Below are positions 8,425 to 17,494 of a stretch of 64,000 nt of DNA, piece after piece. Both the position numbers and the translations under genes were made by a program. The stretch's first letter is position 1. Every line of letters starts with the position of its first letter. Where the stretch lies: the NCBI GenBank assembly GCA_016715905.1, contig JADJXI010000003.1, positions 62,001-126,000 on the forward strand, written 5' to 3'. This DNA is from Sphingobacteriaceae bacterium. GTDB lineage: Bacteria; Bacteroidota; Bacteroidia; B-17B0; Aurantibacillaceae. The notes under the pieces are model-generated. The model was not told the DNA's origin. It saw only the letters and a program-made list of their open reading frames with translations, and did no database searches.

Positions 8425-9429
8425 TTAATGATTAACAGTAATTCTTCCAGACTTAAGCGAGCGATTACCGCCATCGGTTAATTTGAATAGATACAAACCA
8501 TTATTGTAATCGCTTACATTCAACTGTGCTTTGCCGTTTTGAAGTAAAATAGATTCTACCTTTTTACCGGTTAAATCAAAAATATCCACTTGCTTGGCTA
8601 AATCACTTGGGGTACTAAAATTCACTTGTGTGCTGGCAGGATTTGGGAAAACATTGAGGTTAATGTTTTGAACGCTGTTATCCTTAATACCCACCGTATT
8701 GTAGTTTTTCTGAACGTAGGCATATTTCTGAACAGATGTACCTAAACCAGAAAGGGTTGAGGTATTAATGGTAACAATAGGATATTTAGAATCTGATAAA
8801 GAATAAAAGTCTTCAACCACCTGTTGGGCATTGCCCGGAATTCCTCCGGCTGTAAAGCTAATTACTACACCGGTAGTTACTCTAATAACATTGCTGAAGG
8901 TTTTTGCAGGTAGAGCCATAGTTCCTGTAGCAAGTGCAGTTACAGTACATACACCGGTAAATGTTCCACTTTGGCCTAATGTAGTAATCGAACCGGAAAT
9001 AGGACTAGTTGTACCGCCATTTAAAGAAGTAGGATAAGCCATATAGGAAGCAGCGTTAGCAAAACGCAACTCGGCTGAAATATCGCCTAAAGTTAAATTT
9101 CCACCCCAGTATTTTAAATCATTGGCAGTAGAACTATAAAACGAACCCGGTAAAGTGGACGAGCTTACTGCAACACTTGCAGATGGCCAAATGGTATTAC
9201 TTGATGCAGTAACCGTATAATTTTGACCTAAAGAACTATGTGTAACAATTGCGAAACTCCAACTTTCAGAAGCTGTGTTTGATCCTGCACTAACTGTAGT
9301 TGAATCAATTTGCCAGGTTCCGTATTGGTCTCCTTGTAAGGGTTCGTGATTAGCTTTGGTGATGGTAATTTGAGCCTGAACGTTTAATAAAACAAAGCTC
9401 AATAAAATAAGTGAATAAATTTTTTTCAT
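8425..9429 (-). CDS. exported protein with type A (Por) C-terminal sorting domain
   Basis: 334 residues from ATG 9429 (MKKIYS), which begins a clean signal peptide ending in VQAQ; the frame to 9450 adds seven residues with no support. The body is Ser/Thr/Gly-rich and predicted beta-structured, with no enzyme motif. The last 75 or so residues form a type A sorting domain: NVFPNPAS, then a QVDIFDLTGKKV strand, LNVSDYNNGLYLFKL and a basic GRITVNH end. That domain directs type IX secretion and cell-surface anchoring. It is a single-gene unit bounded by a terminator and by kdsB upstream. The role on the surface is unknown. Confidence 0.85.
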   Translation of the reverse strand: MKKIYSLILLSFVLLNVQAQITITKANHEPLQGDQYGTWQIDSTTVSAGSNTASESWSFAIVTHSSLGQNYTVTASSNTIWPSASVAVSSSTLPGSFYSSTANDLKYWGGNLTLGDISAELRFANAASYMAYPTSLNGGTTSPISGSITTLGQSGTFTGVCTVTALATGTMALPAKTFSNVIRVTTGVVISFTAGGIPGNAQQVVEDFYSLSDSKYPIVTINTSTLSGLGTSVQKYAYVQKNYNTVGIKDNSVQNINLNVFPNPASTQVNFSTPSDLAKQVDIFDLTGKKVESILLQNGKAQLNVSDYNNGLYLFKLTDGGNRSLKSGRITVNH

Positions 9430-9491
9430 ATTTTTTAATTGTATAAGCAAATATATAAAAAATTGCCCTTGTTTTTAGCGTTTTAAAAAGC

Positions 9492-10235
9492 TTAGATTAA
9501 TTTCAATAATTTTAACACTTTTTCAATGTCGCCCGGCGTGTCAATACAATGGCTGTCAAAATTGGTTTCTGCGCATTTAATCGCATAGCCATTTTCAATC
9601 CATCGGAGTTGTTCCAAAGACTCGGCTTTTTCAAGTGAAGAGGGCTTGAGTTGTGTAATTTCGGCTAAAATGTTCGCTTTGTAAGCATACATACCTACAT
9701 GACGGTAATAGTTAAATTGGCTGTGCCATTGTTTTTCATTCACGCCTTTTAAATATGGAATAACGTTTCTGCTGAAATAAATAGCTTCGTTTTTGTGGTT
9801 TAATGTAATTTTTACTTCTCCGGCATCAAACAAGGTTTCGTAATCATTACACTTAATCATTTGCGTTGCAATTTTTGTTTTGCCATCACATATAGCGGCG
9901 AGTGAATTTATTTGTTCGGGATCAAGAAAAGGTTCATCGCCTTGAATATTTAAAACGTAATCGTAATTTTTATTATTTAACACGTAAGCCTCATAACACC
10001 GGTCGGTTCCGCTAATGTGTTCTGTTTTGGTCATCACTGTTTTTGCTCCGAATTCATGGGCGTGATTCATAATTCTTTCATCATCGGTAGCTATAATAAC
10101 TTCAGCTAAACTTTTTGCTTTTGTAGCTTGTTCATATACTCTTTGCAACATGCTTTTGCCGTGAATTAAAGCCAGGGCTTTACCCGGAAAACGGGTAGAG
10201 GCATAGCGTGCCGGTATAATGCCTATAATTTTCAT
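9492..10235 (-). CDS. kdsB: 3-deoxy-manno-octulosonate cytidylyltransferase
   Basis: 247 residues, standard for KdsB, opening with IIPARYASTRFPGKAL (nucleotide-binding loop). Other landmarks are ATDDERI, the MTKTEHISGTDR motif, NIQGDEPF, YFSRNVIPY and HVGMYAY. The enzyme activates Kdo with CTP to CMP-Kdo for transfer to lipid A, confirming a Gram-negative outer membrane. The gene stands alone on the minus strand; its start lies opposite the divergent DUF1571 gene with a 58-base shared promoter region. Confidence 0.96.
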   Translation of the reverse strand: MKIIGIIPARYASTRFPGKALALIHGKSMLQRVYEQATKAKSLAEVIIATDDERIMNHAHEFGAKTVMTKTEHISGTDRCYEAYVLNNKNYDYVLNIQGDEPFLDPEQINSLAAICDGKTKIATQMIKCNDYETLFDAGEVKITLNHKNEAIYFSRNVIPYLKGVNEKQWHSQFNYYRHVGMYAYKANILAEITQLKPSSLEKAESLEQLRWIENGYAIKCAETNFDSHCIDTPGDIEKVLKLLKLI

Positions 10236-10293
10236 GTGTTGCTTATTGATTTCAAAAATAAGTAAAAAGTATTAGGTAACTTAGCAAAATATT

Positions 10294-11127
10294 ATGAAAC
10301 GGTTTGGTTATTATTTTTATCCCGTTTTAATACCGGCGATATTGTTGTGCTCCTTTTCAGGTAAAGACGAGGTTAATGCAGTTAAATTATTATCGCAAAT
10401 GAACGATTCCATCAAAAATATCCAAACTTTACGCGTGAAAATTTTTGCACTGGAACGAATAGAGAAAAAGTATTTATCAGCCAATTCAGAAATCAAACTG
10501 CAAACGAGTCCCCGAAAATTATATTTCATCAATCCCCAAAAGAAACTGGAAATTTTATTTATTGAAAAGGAAAATGGAGATAAAGCCATAGTTAAACCGC
10601 ATGTTTTTCCGTATTTCACCATGTTATTGGATCCGCGTGGAAATCTGATGCGCAAAAATCAACATTATACCATACATGAACTGGGATTTGATTTTATAGG
10701 CAAATCGGTAGCCTTAACAATTAGCAAAGATAAAGAAGGTACCAAACATTTCCGTTACCATGGATTAGTAACCCGAAACGGTAAAAAATGCCATTACATT
10801 GAATATGAAAATAAATCGTATGGTTATGTAAATTATGTGGTAAAAGAGAAAGAGACTGTGACTTCTATTGCTTACACAAATATTGTAAATGATTACTTAA
10901 TCCGATATCACAATGATTTGGTAAATGATTTCGGGTATTTAAAAAAGGGGAGAACAATTCAAATTCCAAATTTGTACTGTAAAAAAGCGGTTCTTTTTAT
11001 TGATGAGAAAATGATGTTACCCATTGAGATTTCTCTTTATGATGAAATGGGAATATTTGAAAATTATACATTTTCTGATATTGTGAAAAACGGAGTTATT
11101 AATACTGAAGAATTTTCGCGACAATAA
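10294..11127 (+). CDS. exported protein, DUF1571-like
   Basis: 277 residues with an N-terminal hydrophobic segment (LIPAILLCSF) that reads as a signal peptide, or a poor lipoprotein signal with Cys19. The body alternates beta-strands (KLYFINPQKKLEILFI, KATIV-like strands, CHYIEYENKSYGYVNY) in a LolA-like lipid-binding pattern, with a late PIEISLYDEMG and a terminal FSR. This matches my memory of DUF1571 proteins of Bacteroidota, which are periplasmic and of unknown function. It is divergent from kdsB and convergent with the M42 peptidase gene. Confidence 0.6.
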   Translation: MKRFGYYFYPVLIPAILLCSFSGKDEVNAVKLLSQMNDSIKNIQTLRVKIFALERIEKKYLSANSEIKLQTSPRKLYFINPQKKLEILFIEKENGDKAIVKPHVFPYFTMLLDPRGNLMRKNQHYTIHELGFDFIGKSVALTISKDKEGTKHFRYHGLVTRNGKKCHYIEYENKSYGYVNYVVKEKETVTSIAYTNIVNDYLIRYHNDLVNDFGYLKKGRTIQIPNLYCKKAVLFIDEKMMLPIEISLYDEMGIFENYTFSDIVKNGVINTEEFSRQ

Positions 11128-11144
11128 AAACTATCACTTTTAAT

Positions 11145-12083
11145 TTAAAGCGCCTTCATTAACTCCTGATATAGTTTTATCATGGCTTCAATATCTTTTT
11201 TATGTACTTTCTCATCCGGGGTATGTACATTTTCTTCGGCTGCACCCACAAAACACCAATCCCAGGGATTGTCACTCATTTGCAAAGGCCCGGCATCGCT
11301 TCCTCCAGCACCTTCTACTTCCAATTGATATTTGCAGTTTGTTTTTTTCGCTATGGATAAAATTTTATTTACAAAACTTTTACGTGGAATTAAACTATCT
11401 CTTAAACTAATAACCGGTCCTTTTGCAAATTTTACTCCATCCGAAATCCAACTGATGTCCGAAATTAATGCCTGAGTAATCTTGTATTTTTTTTGCAAAA
11501 ATTTTTGCAGATACTGTACGCTGCCTCCTCCATGTTCTTCGTATGTACTAAATACTATGGCTCCGTTTTTTAAAGTTTCGGCAACTTTGAGTGCGTTATA
11601 AATGCCCAAACGGTTATCCATATAACAACATTGAATAAAATCTTTCGATTCTCTCCAATTGGGTTTAAAACTCAAATCGGTTCCTGTTTCAAAATTTCTT
11701 TTCCCTTTGTACTCCAGTTTTTTTACTCCGGTTTTTTTATTTTCTGTTACTTTAAGTTCAACTTCCTGTATTCCCTTACTGTCCTGTCCGATTAATTGAA
11801 ATCCCGATTTAGCAACCGGTCCGCCAATCTTCACCAAACCTTTACCGTATCGAACAGTAAATCCAATATTATCCATGTGGGCAAAAATGGCCGTTCGCGG
11901 TTTTCCAAAAACCAGTATGATATTGTCGCCAAAGCCTTTGCCTTCGTAAATAACCGGTTTTGTTTTCCATTCAGAAACGTGCGACTTAATATAATAAAGC
12001 AAAAACTGTTTCATGGCAATTTCATTACCGCTGGTAGCCGGAATATGGCACATTAATTTAAGCGTATCGTATTTTACTGACAT
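11145..12083 (-). CDS. M42-family metallo-aminopeptidase
   Basis: 312 residues with the M42 metal and catalytic set: AHMD (H69, D71), CYMDNRLG (D156 bridging metal), STYEEHGGG (catalytic E182/E183), SDIS (D209) and NVHTPDEKV (H287). These co-catalytic dizinc or dicobalt enzymes remove N-terminal residues from peptides in the cytosol, often as dodecamers. No signal peptide is present. The segment at about 75-140 holds the flexible dimerisation domain. The gene stands alone. The DN in the second metal motif is slightly different from the more usual DD, but the aspartate ligand is kept. Confidence 0.85.
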   Translation of the reverse strand: MSVKYDTLKLMCHIPATSGNEIAMKQFLLYYIKSHVSEWKTKPVIYEGKGFGDNIILVFGKPRTAIFAHMDNIGFTVRYGKGLVKIGGPVAKSGFQLIGQDSKGIQEVELKVTENKKTGVKKLEYKGKRNFETGTDLSFKPNWRESKDFIQCCYMDNRLGIYNALKVAETLKNGAIVFSTYEEHGGGSVQYLQKFLQKKYKITQALISDISWISDGVKFAKGPVISLRDSLIPRKSFVNKILSIAKKTNCKYQLEVEGAGGSDAGPLQMSDNPWDWCFVGAAEENVHTPDEKVHKKDIEAMIKLYQELMKAL

Positions 12084-12152
12084 AAATTTTTTTTATAAAG
12101 ATAAGTGTTGTTTAAGACTACCCGTTATTTTTTAAAAATTAATAGGGTTAAA

Positions 12153-13022
12153 TCAAGAAGAAATCAGGTAAATAGCCAGAATTGCCATTACTATTCCGGC
12201 AATATTTGATTTATTTAATTTTTCGTGAAAGAAGATGAAACCGATAAGGGTGGCTAAAGCAACATTACAAACATTAAGCACCGGAAACAATGATGCGCTA
12301 TTCATGATTCCTTCATCCAAGGCTTTAAAAATAAAGTAAATGCTAAAGTAATTGGGTATACCTAATAAAACACCTCCAAGCATGTTTTTAAGCGATATGA
12401 TTTCGGAGTACTTTATTTTCTGATTAAGGGCAAGCATGTTTAGGGTAAGCATTCCCATGATAAATGCCGAACCAAAAAGGAGTGCACTAAATAAGGCACT
12501 TTCGGCATTGCTGTTTATGTAAAACGACTTCATTAAATTTAATGAGGCATCAATTAAGCCGCTGCCCAAAAATACCATAAAAGGCAGTAGTAAGTTTTTG
12601 GTGTTTATCTTTTCCGATTTGGAAGAAGCTAAGTAAACGGCTAAAAGTGAAAGAATAACACCAACTAATTGTAAATAAGTTACCGATTGATCTAAAATTA
12701 AAACAGAAACAAGGAAGGGAATAACCAAACTCATTTTATTGGAAATGGATGCTGTACCTATACTGATCAACTGAGCCGTTTTGGAGATCAGAAAAAACAC
12801 CGCAATAAATAAAACACCCAAGGGGATGCTCCACCACATCCATGGTTTTAAAACCACCGTGTTATTTTGAATGTTTTGATAAACAAAAAGGTAACCGGAT
12901 AAGAAAGCAAAAAGATAGTTAAAAACAATGGCCACCAAGGTGTTTACACCGAATCGGGGAAAGGTTTTAAATAAAACCAGCAATACAACACTTAGCGTTA
13001 CCGCAAGAAATACAGATACCAT
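12153..13022 (-). CDS. EamA/DMT-superfamily transporter
   Basis: 289 residues with nine to ten hydrophobic helices arranged as two repeats, typical of drug/metabolite transporters. A SIGTASISNKMSLVIPFLVS segment and a late helix ending IAGIVMAILAIYL are EamA-like. The second half repeats the pattern (NSASLFPVLNVCNVALATLIG). Substrate cannot be read. The start ATG at 13022 immediately begins helix 1. It is divergent from the exported protein at 13066, with only 43 bases between them. Confidence 0.8.
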   Translation of the reverse strand: MVSVFLAVTLSVVLLVLFKTFPRFGVNTLVAIVFNYLFAFLSGYLFVYQNIQNNTVVLKPWMWWSIPLGVLFIAVFFLISKTAQLISIGTASISNKMSLVIPFLVSVLILDQSVTYLQLVGVILSLLAVYLASSKSEKINTKNLLLPFMVFLGSGLIDASLNLMKSFYINSNAESALFSALLFGSAFIMGMLTLNMLALNQKIKYSEIISLKNMLGGVLLGIPNYFSIYFIFKALDEGIMNSASLFPVLNVCNVALATLIGFIFFHEKLNKSNIAGIVMAILAIYLISS

Positions 13023-13065
13023 GAAATTTAAAGTAAAAATAGAATTTATTTGATAATTTTACGCC

Positions 13066-13788
13066 ATGAAAGTAAAGCGCATTCTTTTTTTGTTTTTAGT
13101 GATTTTCGGAGGATTTGGATTAAAAGCTCAATATATTTATTATAAAAGCATGCCGGAAGATTCCTTAATTTTATTTAAGGATTCAGTTTCAAAACTTCAG
13201 TTCATTTATAAAGATACTTCGTATAAAAAAGATTACACCTTGCACTTTAACTATGTAATGCGGTTTTTTACAAAAATTGAGTACAATAAAATAAAAGTGA
13301 TTTTTAAAAAATCGAAACGAGTTACACATGTGAAACCCTCTTTCTGGTGTTTTTTCCAGGCTCCTGAAAATCGTACCTATAAAGTTATTTTCAGCACCAA
13401 ATCTAATCCAACTTTAGATAGTGTATTACTACACAATTTACATTTCAATTCTCAATTAGGAATGATTGCCAGCGAAATGGGTAATGTAAAAGAATTAAGC
13501 ACCGATGGCTTTTTTAATTTAGTTGGCTGGCATTTTAGGCAACTGAGTAGGAGAAGTCGCAAAAAAATTGATCATGATAACGACATGAAAGTATTAGAAA
13601 TTGGTTGTGGTTATTTATTATTAGCACTCAGTATGGAAGAGGAAGTGAAATTACACATTGATCGTTGGCACAACGCAAGAGCTTATGCGCATTACTTCAG
13701 ACATTACCAAAACCATTTTATGAGCGCCGAGGCCATTAAAGGGTATATAAAAGACATGCCGGTTTATGTTACCCATAAATATCGGTAG
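13066..13788 (+). CDS. exported protein of unknown function
   Basis: 240 residues with a clear signal peptide (about 1-22, ending GLKAQ). The mature part is rich in Lys, Phe and Tyr, with a beta-rich first half and a His/Arg-rich helical second half (residues 150-235, with several His-Arg and aromatic clusters). I recognise no domain. It is convergent with nadD (9 bases between stops). It may be a periplasmic protein; metal binding by the C-terminal histidines is possible but speculative. Confidence 0.55.
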   Translation: MKVKRILFLFLVIFGGFGLKAQYIYYKSMPEDSLILFKDSVSKLQFIYKDTSYKKDYTLHFNYVMRFFTKIEYNKIKVIFKKSKRVTHVKPSFWCFFQAPENRTYKVIFSTKSNPTLDSVLLHNLHFNSQLGMIASEMGNVKELSTDGFFNLVGWHFRQLSRRSRKKIDHDNDMKVLEIGCGYLLLALSMEEEVKLHIDRWHNARAYAHYFRHYQNHFMSAEAIKGYIKDMPVYVTHKYR

Positions 13789-13796
13789 TTCGGCTT

Positions 13797-14372
13797 TTAT
13801 TTACTGAAAAGGTTTGATCCGTTAATGTATTCCCAAACTTTGGGATGCAAAAAATAAGCAACATTTTTTTTATCCTTTACTGCATTCCTAATAAAGGTGG
13901 ATGAAATTTCCATAATGGGCGCCTGAGTAAATTGCACTTTTTCATGGTTGTCGAATTCAGAAGCTATAGCAGAAGTTCGGGGATACACAAAAATTTTGTG
14001 GTTCGCCAAAATCTGTTCGTAGTTTTTCCATTTGTGAAAAGTAGCTAGATTATCCTGACCCATAATTAAACTGAATTTTTTGTCGGGATGTTTTTCCTTT
14101 AAATGGGCAAGAGTATTAATGGTATAGGATGGTTGAGCAAGTTGAAACTCAATAGTACTTACTTTTATTTTTGGATTAAAATCTAAAGCCAGATTAATCA
14201 AGTGAAGTCTTTCGTTTTGATTTAAAAGTCCCGCTTTATTTTTTAATGGATTATGCGGGGAAAGCACCAACCACACTTCATCTAATTCCGTAAAATAAGC
14301 CATGTAATTAGCTATGGCTAAATGTCCGATATGAATAGGATTAAAGGAACCAAAAAATAATCCAATGTTCAT
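13797..14372 (-). CDS. nadD: nicotinate-nucleotide adenylyltransferase
   Basis: 191 residues, normal for NadD. The nucleotidyltransferase signature GSFNPIHIGH is at residues 8-17, SPHNPLKNK follows, MGQDNL appears in the middle and the second ATP-binding motif ISSTFIR lies near the C-terminus. The enzyme adenylates nicotinate mononucleotide to deamido-NAD in NAD synthesis. It is the last gene of a tight run: the YceI-like gene's TAG ends two bases before this ATG, and that gene overlaps the VOC gene, so all three are probably one transcript. Confidence 0.95.
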   Translation of the reverse strand: MNIGLFFGSFNPIHIGHLAIANYMAYFTELDEVWLVLSPHNPLKNKAGLLNQNERLHLINLALDFNPKIKVSTIEFQLAQPSYTINTLAHLKEKHPDKKFSLIMGQDNLATFHKWKNYEQILANHKIFVYPRTSAIASEFDNHEKVQFTQAPIMEISSTFIRNAVKDKKNVAYFLHPKVWEYINGSNLFSK

Positions 14373-14373
14373 G

Positions 14374-14973
14374 CTAGTGATTATAGGCTTCGCCCAAAAA
14401 AGGTATCATGCCCGGTTTTAACTGATTAATTCTTCCTAATGTTACTCCAATAACTATACTCTTTTTTAAATGATGTGGCTTCTTATGAATATTAAACTCT
14501 TTTGGTAAAATATTTAATATAAAATTTACCTTATATAAATCAAAGTTATTCTGATTATTGTTTTGATTTAATAATCCGTTTTCAGTCATATATAAATTTA
14601 GCTCAACACTTTGATTGTGCCATATTCCGTTTAAAAAAACCTGACCATTTAATTTAATTGTTTTATGATTATGATTGGCCAGGCCACTGAAATGTGATGG
14701 ATCCATTGGTGCTTTAAATAAAAGACTGGTTTCTTCCAAATCTTTTAACCAATCATCTATGGAATCAATACCAATTTCAAATTTTGAAAAATCAACTTTT
14801 AAATAAAAGCTGCTTTTAGTTTCATCATAAAAAAGATAACTGGAATTGCTAATGGAATAACATTGGTGATTTTTAATGCAAGTTTGAATGAAAGTGGGCG
14901 AAGAAATATTTTCCTGACTAAAAAGAAGGAAAGGTGCAAAGGCCAATATTGTTTGAAAAATTATTTTTTTCAT
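14374..14973 (-). CDS. exported YceI-like protein
   Basis: 199 residues from ATG 14973, which overlaps the TGA of the VOC gene (ATGA at 14970-14973) and begins a signal peptide ending LLFSQ. The earlier in-frame ATG at 15015 lies inside the VOC gene and adds a charged segment ahead of the signal peptide, so I reject it. The mature protein is beta-rich with FYLKVDFSKFEIG, MDPSHFSG, and a LNGQVFLNGIWHNQSVELNLYM strand pair, which resembles the YceI lipid-binding lipocalin-like fold; this is a moderate-strength match. The likely location is the periplasm. Role unknown. Confidence 0.55.
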   Translation of the reverse strand: MKKIIFQTILAFAPFLLFSQENISSPTFIQTCIKNHQCYSISNSSYLFYDETKSSFYLKVDFSKFEIGIDSIDDWLKDLEETSLLFKAPMDPSHFSGLANHNHKTIKLNGQVFLNGIWHNQSVELNLYMTENGLLNQNNNQNNFDLYKVNFILNILPKEFNIHKKPHHLKKSIVIGVTLGRINQLKPGMIPFLGEAYNH

Positions 14974-16031
14974 TTTATTTTTTTTCTGTTTAAGGCCATG
15001 GTTTTTAACATCCAATCGGGCAAGGGTTTTTCGGGCGCTCGTTTTTTAAGATCAAGATACCAACCTAATTTTTTGAGAATCGGAATTTTTTTGGTTTCAA
15101 CAAATTCAATCAATGAACCGTCCGGATCTTCAATATAAGTAAAATGTCCTGCTGCTTCTCCCATTTCAAATCCTGAACCTCCATCCACGGTGAAAGGATG
15201 TCCGCTTTTTTCACACTTGTTCTTCAATTCGTTCATGTTTTTCACATCAAAACACAAATGGATAAAACCTAAGTCGCCCCAAAATCTATTTTCAAATATT
15301 TTGCGGGGAGTATAATTTTTAACTTCAATGAGTTCAATATAACTTTTTCCTAACAGTTTCGAAAAAGGTCCAACTCTGTTTTTAGAATGAGTGAGTACGG
15401 TTCGCTTGCAAAGTACATTTCCGCCGGGTAAATGCGCTAAATCTTTAAAGGATTCTTCTCCTGAATAAAGCACTTGGTCATATCCTAATATTTCACTGTA
15501 AAAACGCAATGATCTTTCGGTATTTCTTACGCCAATCACCATGCCGTTAGGTCCACCGGTATTTTTTAAACCGTTACCAAACCAATTGTTATCCTCAATT
15601 ACTTCAAAATTATTTCCGTAAGCATCTTGTAAATAAAAATGTTTTTTACCGTAAGGTGACAAACAAACTTCGCTTAATAGTTTTGTATTTAATGATTTCA
15701 AATAAGTAAAAGACTCCTGAATATTGTCTGTTTTCATTTTAGCGCAGAAAAAGCCTAAGTCGCCCATTTTAGGTTCAAATAAAGGATGTTGCGGTGTTCG
15801 GCTGGTGTATTGCCAAATTTCAAAACCACCTCCGCCTTTTAAATTAATGGCTAAAATGGCGTGGCGTGAATGCGGTTGGCCACCGGTATAAGGCAACATG
15901 AGTTCGGCTTGTGCAGCTTCCTCAAAAACTGGAATATCCATGCCAAAATGTTTGTTATACCAATTAAAAGCTTCGTGTACGTTCGAAACACCAATGCCAA
16001 CTTGTTGTATTCCGGAAATTATATAGGACAT
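14970..16031 (-). CDS. two-domain VOC (glyoxalase/4-HPPD-like) protein
   Basis: 353 residues forming two vicinal-oxygen-chelate domains: the first begins GIQQVGIGVSNV with an Asp/Glu-rich turn, the second (from about 165) begins GMVIGVRNTERSLRFY and contains GDLGFIHLCFDV and a terminal DPDGSLIEFVE. The HLCFDV and FVE residues fit metal ligands of the second domain, while the first lacks a full set. VOC enzymes include dioxygenases, glyoxalases and isomerases; the layout recalls 4-hydroxyphenylpyruvate dioxygenase but the sequence is not close enough to call it HPPD. It heads the operon with the YceI-like gene and nadD. Confidence 0.75.
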   Translation of the reverse strand: MSYIISGIQQVGIGVSNVHEAFNWYNKHFGMDIPVFEEAAQAELMLPYTGGQPHSRHAILAINLKGGGGFEIWQYTSRTPQHPLFEPKMGDLGFFCAKMKTDNIQESFTYLKSLNTKLLSEVCLSPYGKKHFYLQDAYGNNFEVIEDNNWFGNGLKNTGGPNGMVIGVRNTERSLRFYSEILGYDQVLYSGEESFKDLAHLPGGNVLCKRTVLTHSKNRVGPFSKLLGKSYIELIEVKNYTPRKIFENRFWGDLGFIHLCFDVKNMNELKNKCEKSGHPFTVDGGSGFEMGEAAGHFTYIEDPDGSLIEFVETKKIPILKKLGWYLDLKKRAPEKPLPDWMLKTMALNRKKIK

Positions 16032-16127
16032 AGTAATTAAAAAATTAATAGTACAAACTTAAGTATATGTTTCCGGATTCCGGATTTTAATCGCTAAAAT
16101 TTATTATTTTTAATAAAAAAAATAGCC

Positions 16128-17411
16128 ATGAAAAAATTAATATTATTCTGTTTTTTCTTTAGTGGATTGATTTGCAAGGCGCAAATTCCAAGTCCAACTT
16201 TAAACATCGGTATCACTTCCCACAATGAAATGACTTTAACTGAGCCTTATAATACATATACCTTTTATGTTCAAACAAGAGACACTTTGAAAAAAATTAT
16301 TGATGTAATAAATGCTAAAGGAGCAAAGTATAATTTACAAACCAATCAGAAATTTGTATTGGGTTGCCTGCAACATGAAATGGCTGCTACAACAGCCACA
16401 GATATTATGGAATATGCTTACAAATTGGGCGGAGTACCTTTTGGAAATGTGGTAGAAATAGATCCTAGATATAAAACGCAAACGCCAACTTACACTTACA
16501 ATATAGCCGATGTGGCTCATTTAATTGATTCTACCGGGGCGCAATCATCCAATAATTTAGGTGGTTTTGTTTACATTCCTTATCCCGGCGATTGGATAGC
16601 GTTTACAACACCAACTACCGGTGTATTTGGTTCATCATGGAAAGTAGATATACTTTGGGGAGCAGGCACCGGTTCTCCATTACCCTTACACTCAAAAGAT
16701 GCAAATAATTATGGCACATGGAAGCCTAGAGGTAATGTAGATTCTATCGATTTTTATTGTCACGATCCATCCAAAAATTATTGGCTACAAGGTAATGGCT
16801 GTGCCTGGAATGTTGATCAGTCAACCAATATTCAAACAGTTATAGCGGAAATACGAAGTGAAGCTACAAAAATTAAAAACGGAACCTATCCGGCAAATAA
16901 ATTCTATAATGCTTCTGTTATGTTTAATTTTAAAGATTTTCAATCTCCGGGCTTAAGAGCTAAATTAACTACATTGATGGATTCTGTTAATGTTTTAGTT
17001 GCCCAGGGAAAGGTAAATTGGAAAACGATTAGTCAAAAGCAAGCTGCATTTGCGGCTTGGTCGGCAACTACCGGAATTTCATATTCACAATGGAGATGCG
17101 GACAAACCGTAACGCTTGCGCCAACCTGCGCACCTACCGGATTAAATGAATACCAAACTTTCGGAAATAGTTTTTTAAAGCTGGCTCCAAATCCGGCGAG
17201 CAACAATCTTTTAATTTCGTGGGAAGGTCAGTTAAATGAAAATACCCGCTTATTGATTTACGATGGTCTTGGTCGTAAGGTTTTTGAAGAGCCCATGGAA
17301 GTGTCACTCAAACAAATCTCACTATTACAATTTAATTCGGGTATTTATACTGTAATTATGCAAAATGATGCAGCACAAAGCAGGGCTGAAAAATTGATTA
17401 TCAATCATTAA
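16128..17411 (+). CDS. exported type A sorting-domain protein of unknown function
   Basis: 427 residues with a signal peptide ending ICKAQ and a type A sorting domain in the last 80 residues (LAPNPASN, LLIYDGLGRKVFEE, FNSGIYTVIM, EKLIINH). The central 300 residues look like a folded enzyme-like domain with ITSHNEMT near the start, HEMAATTATD, HDPSKNYW and MFNFKDFQSPGLRAKL. The HNE and other polar clusters hint at a deacetylase or hydrolase fold, but I recognise no family. It is secreted by the type IX system. It is a single gene with its own terminator. Confidence 0.75.
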   Translation: MKKLILFCFFFSGLICKAQIPSPTLNIGITSHNEMTLTEPYNTYTFYVQTRDTLKKIIDVINAKGAKYNLQTNQKFVLGCLQHEMAATTATDIMEYAYKLGGVPFGNVVEIDPRYKTQTPTYTYNIADVAHLIDSTGAQSSNNLGGFVYIPYPGDWIAFTTPTTGVFGSSWKVDILWGAGTGSPLPLHSKDANNYGTWKPRGNVDSIDFYCHDPSKNYWLQGNGCAWNVDQSTNIQTVIAEIRSEATKIKNGTYPANKFYNASVMFNFKDFQSPGLRAKLTTLMDSVNVLVAQGKVNWKTISQKQAAFAAWSATTGISYSQWRCGQTVTLAPTCAPTGLNEYQTFGNSFLKLAPNPASNNLLISWEGQLNENTRLLIYDGLGRKVFEEPMEVSLKQISLLQFNSGIYTVIMQNDAAQSRAEKLIINH

Positions 17412-17428
17412 GTTTTTATTACAACTAC

Positions 17429-17459
17429 AAGCCCGTTAAACATTGTTTTTAACGGGCTT
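17429..17459 (+). terminator. intrinsic terminator after the sorting-domain gene
   Basis: Perfect 12-base inverted repeat AAGCCCGTTAAA (17429-17440) and TTTAACGGGCTT (17448-17459), 7-base loop, followed by TTTTTTATT. It separates the secreted protein gene from kbl. Confidence 0.9.
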
Positions 17460-17494
17460 TTTTTATTAATTTAATCCCCTGAAAAAATCAAATT

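Noticed and set aside
8831..9037. Plus-strand frame inside the sorting-domain gene
   Set aside because: Shadow of a repetitive Ser/Thr/Gly-rich region.
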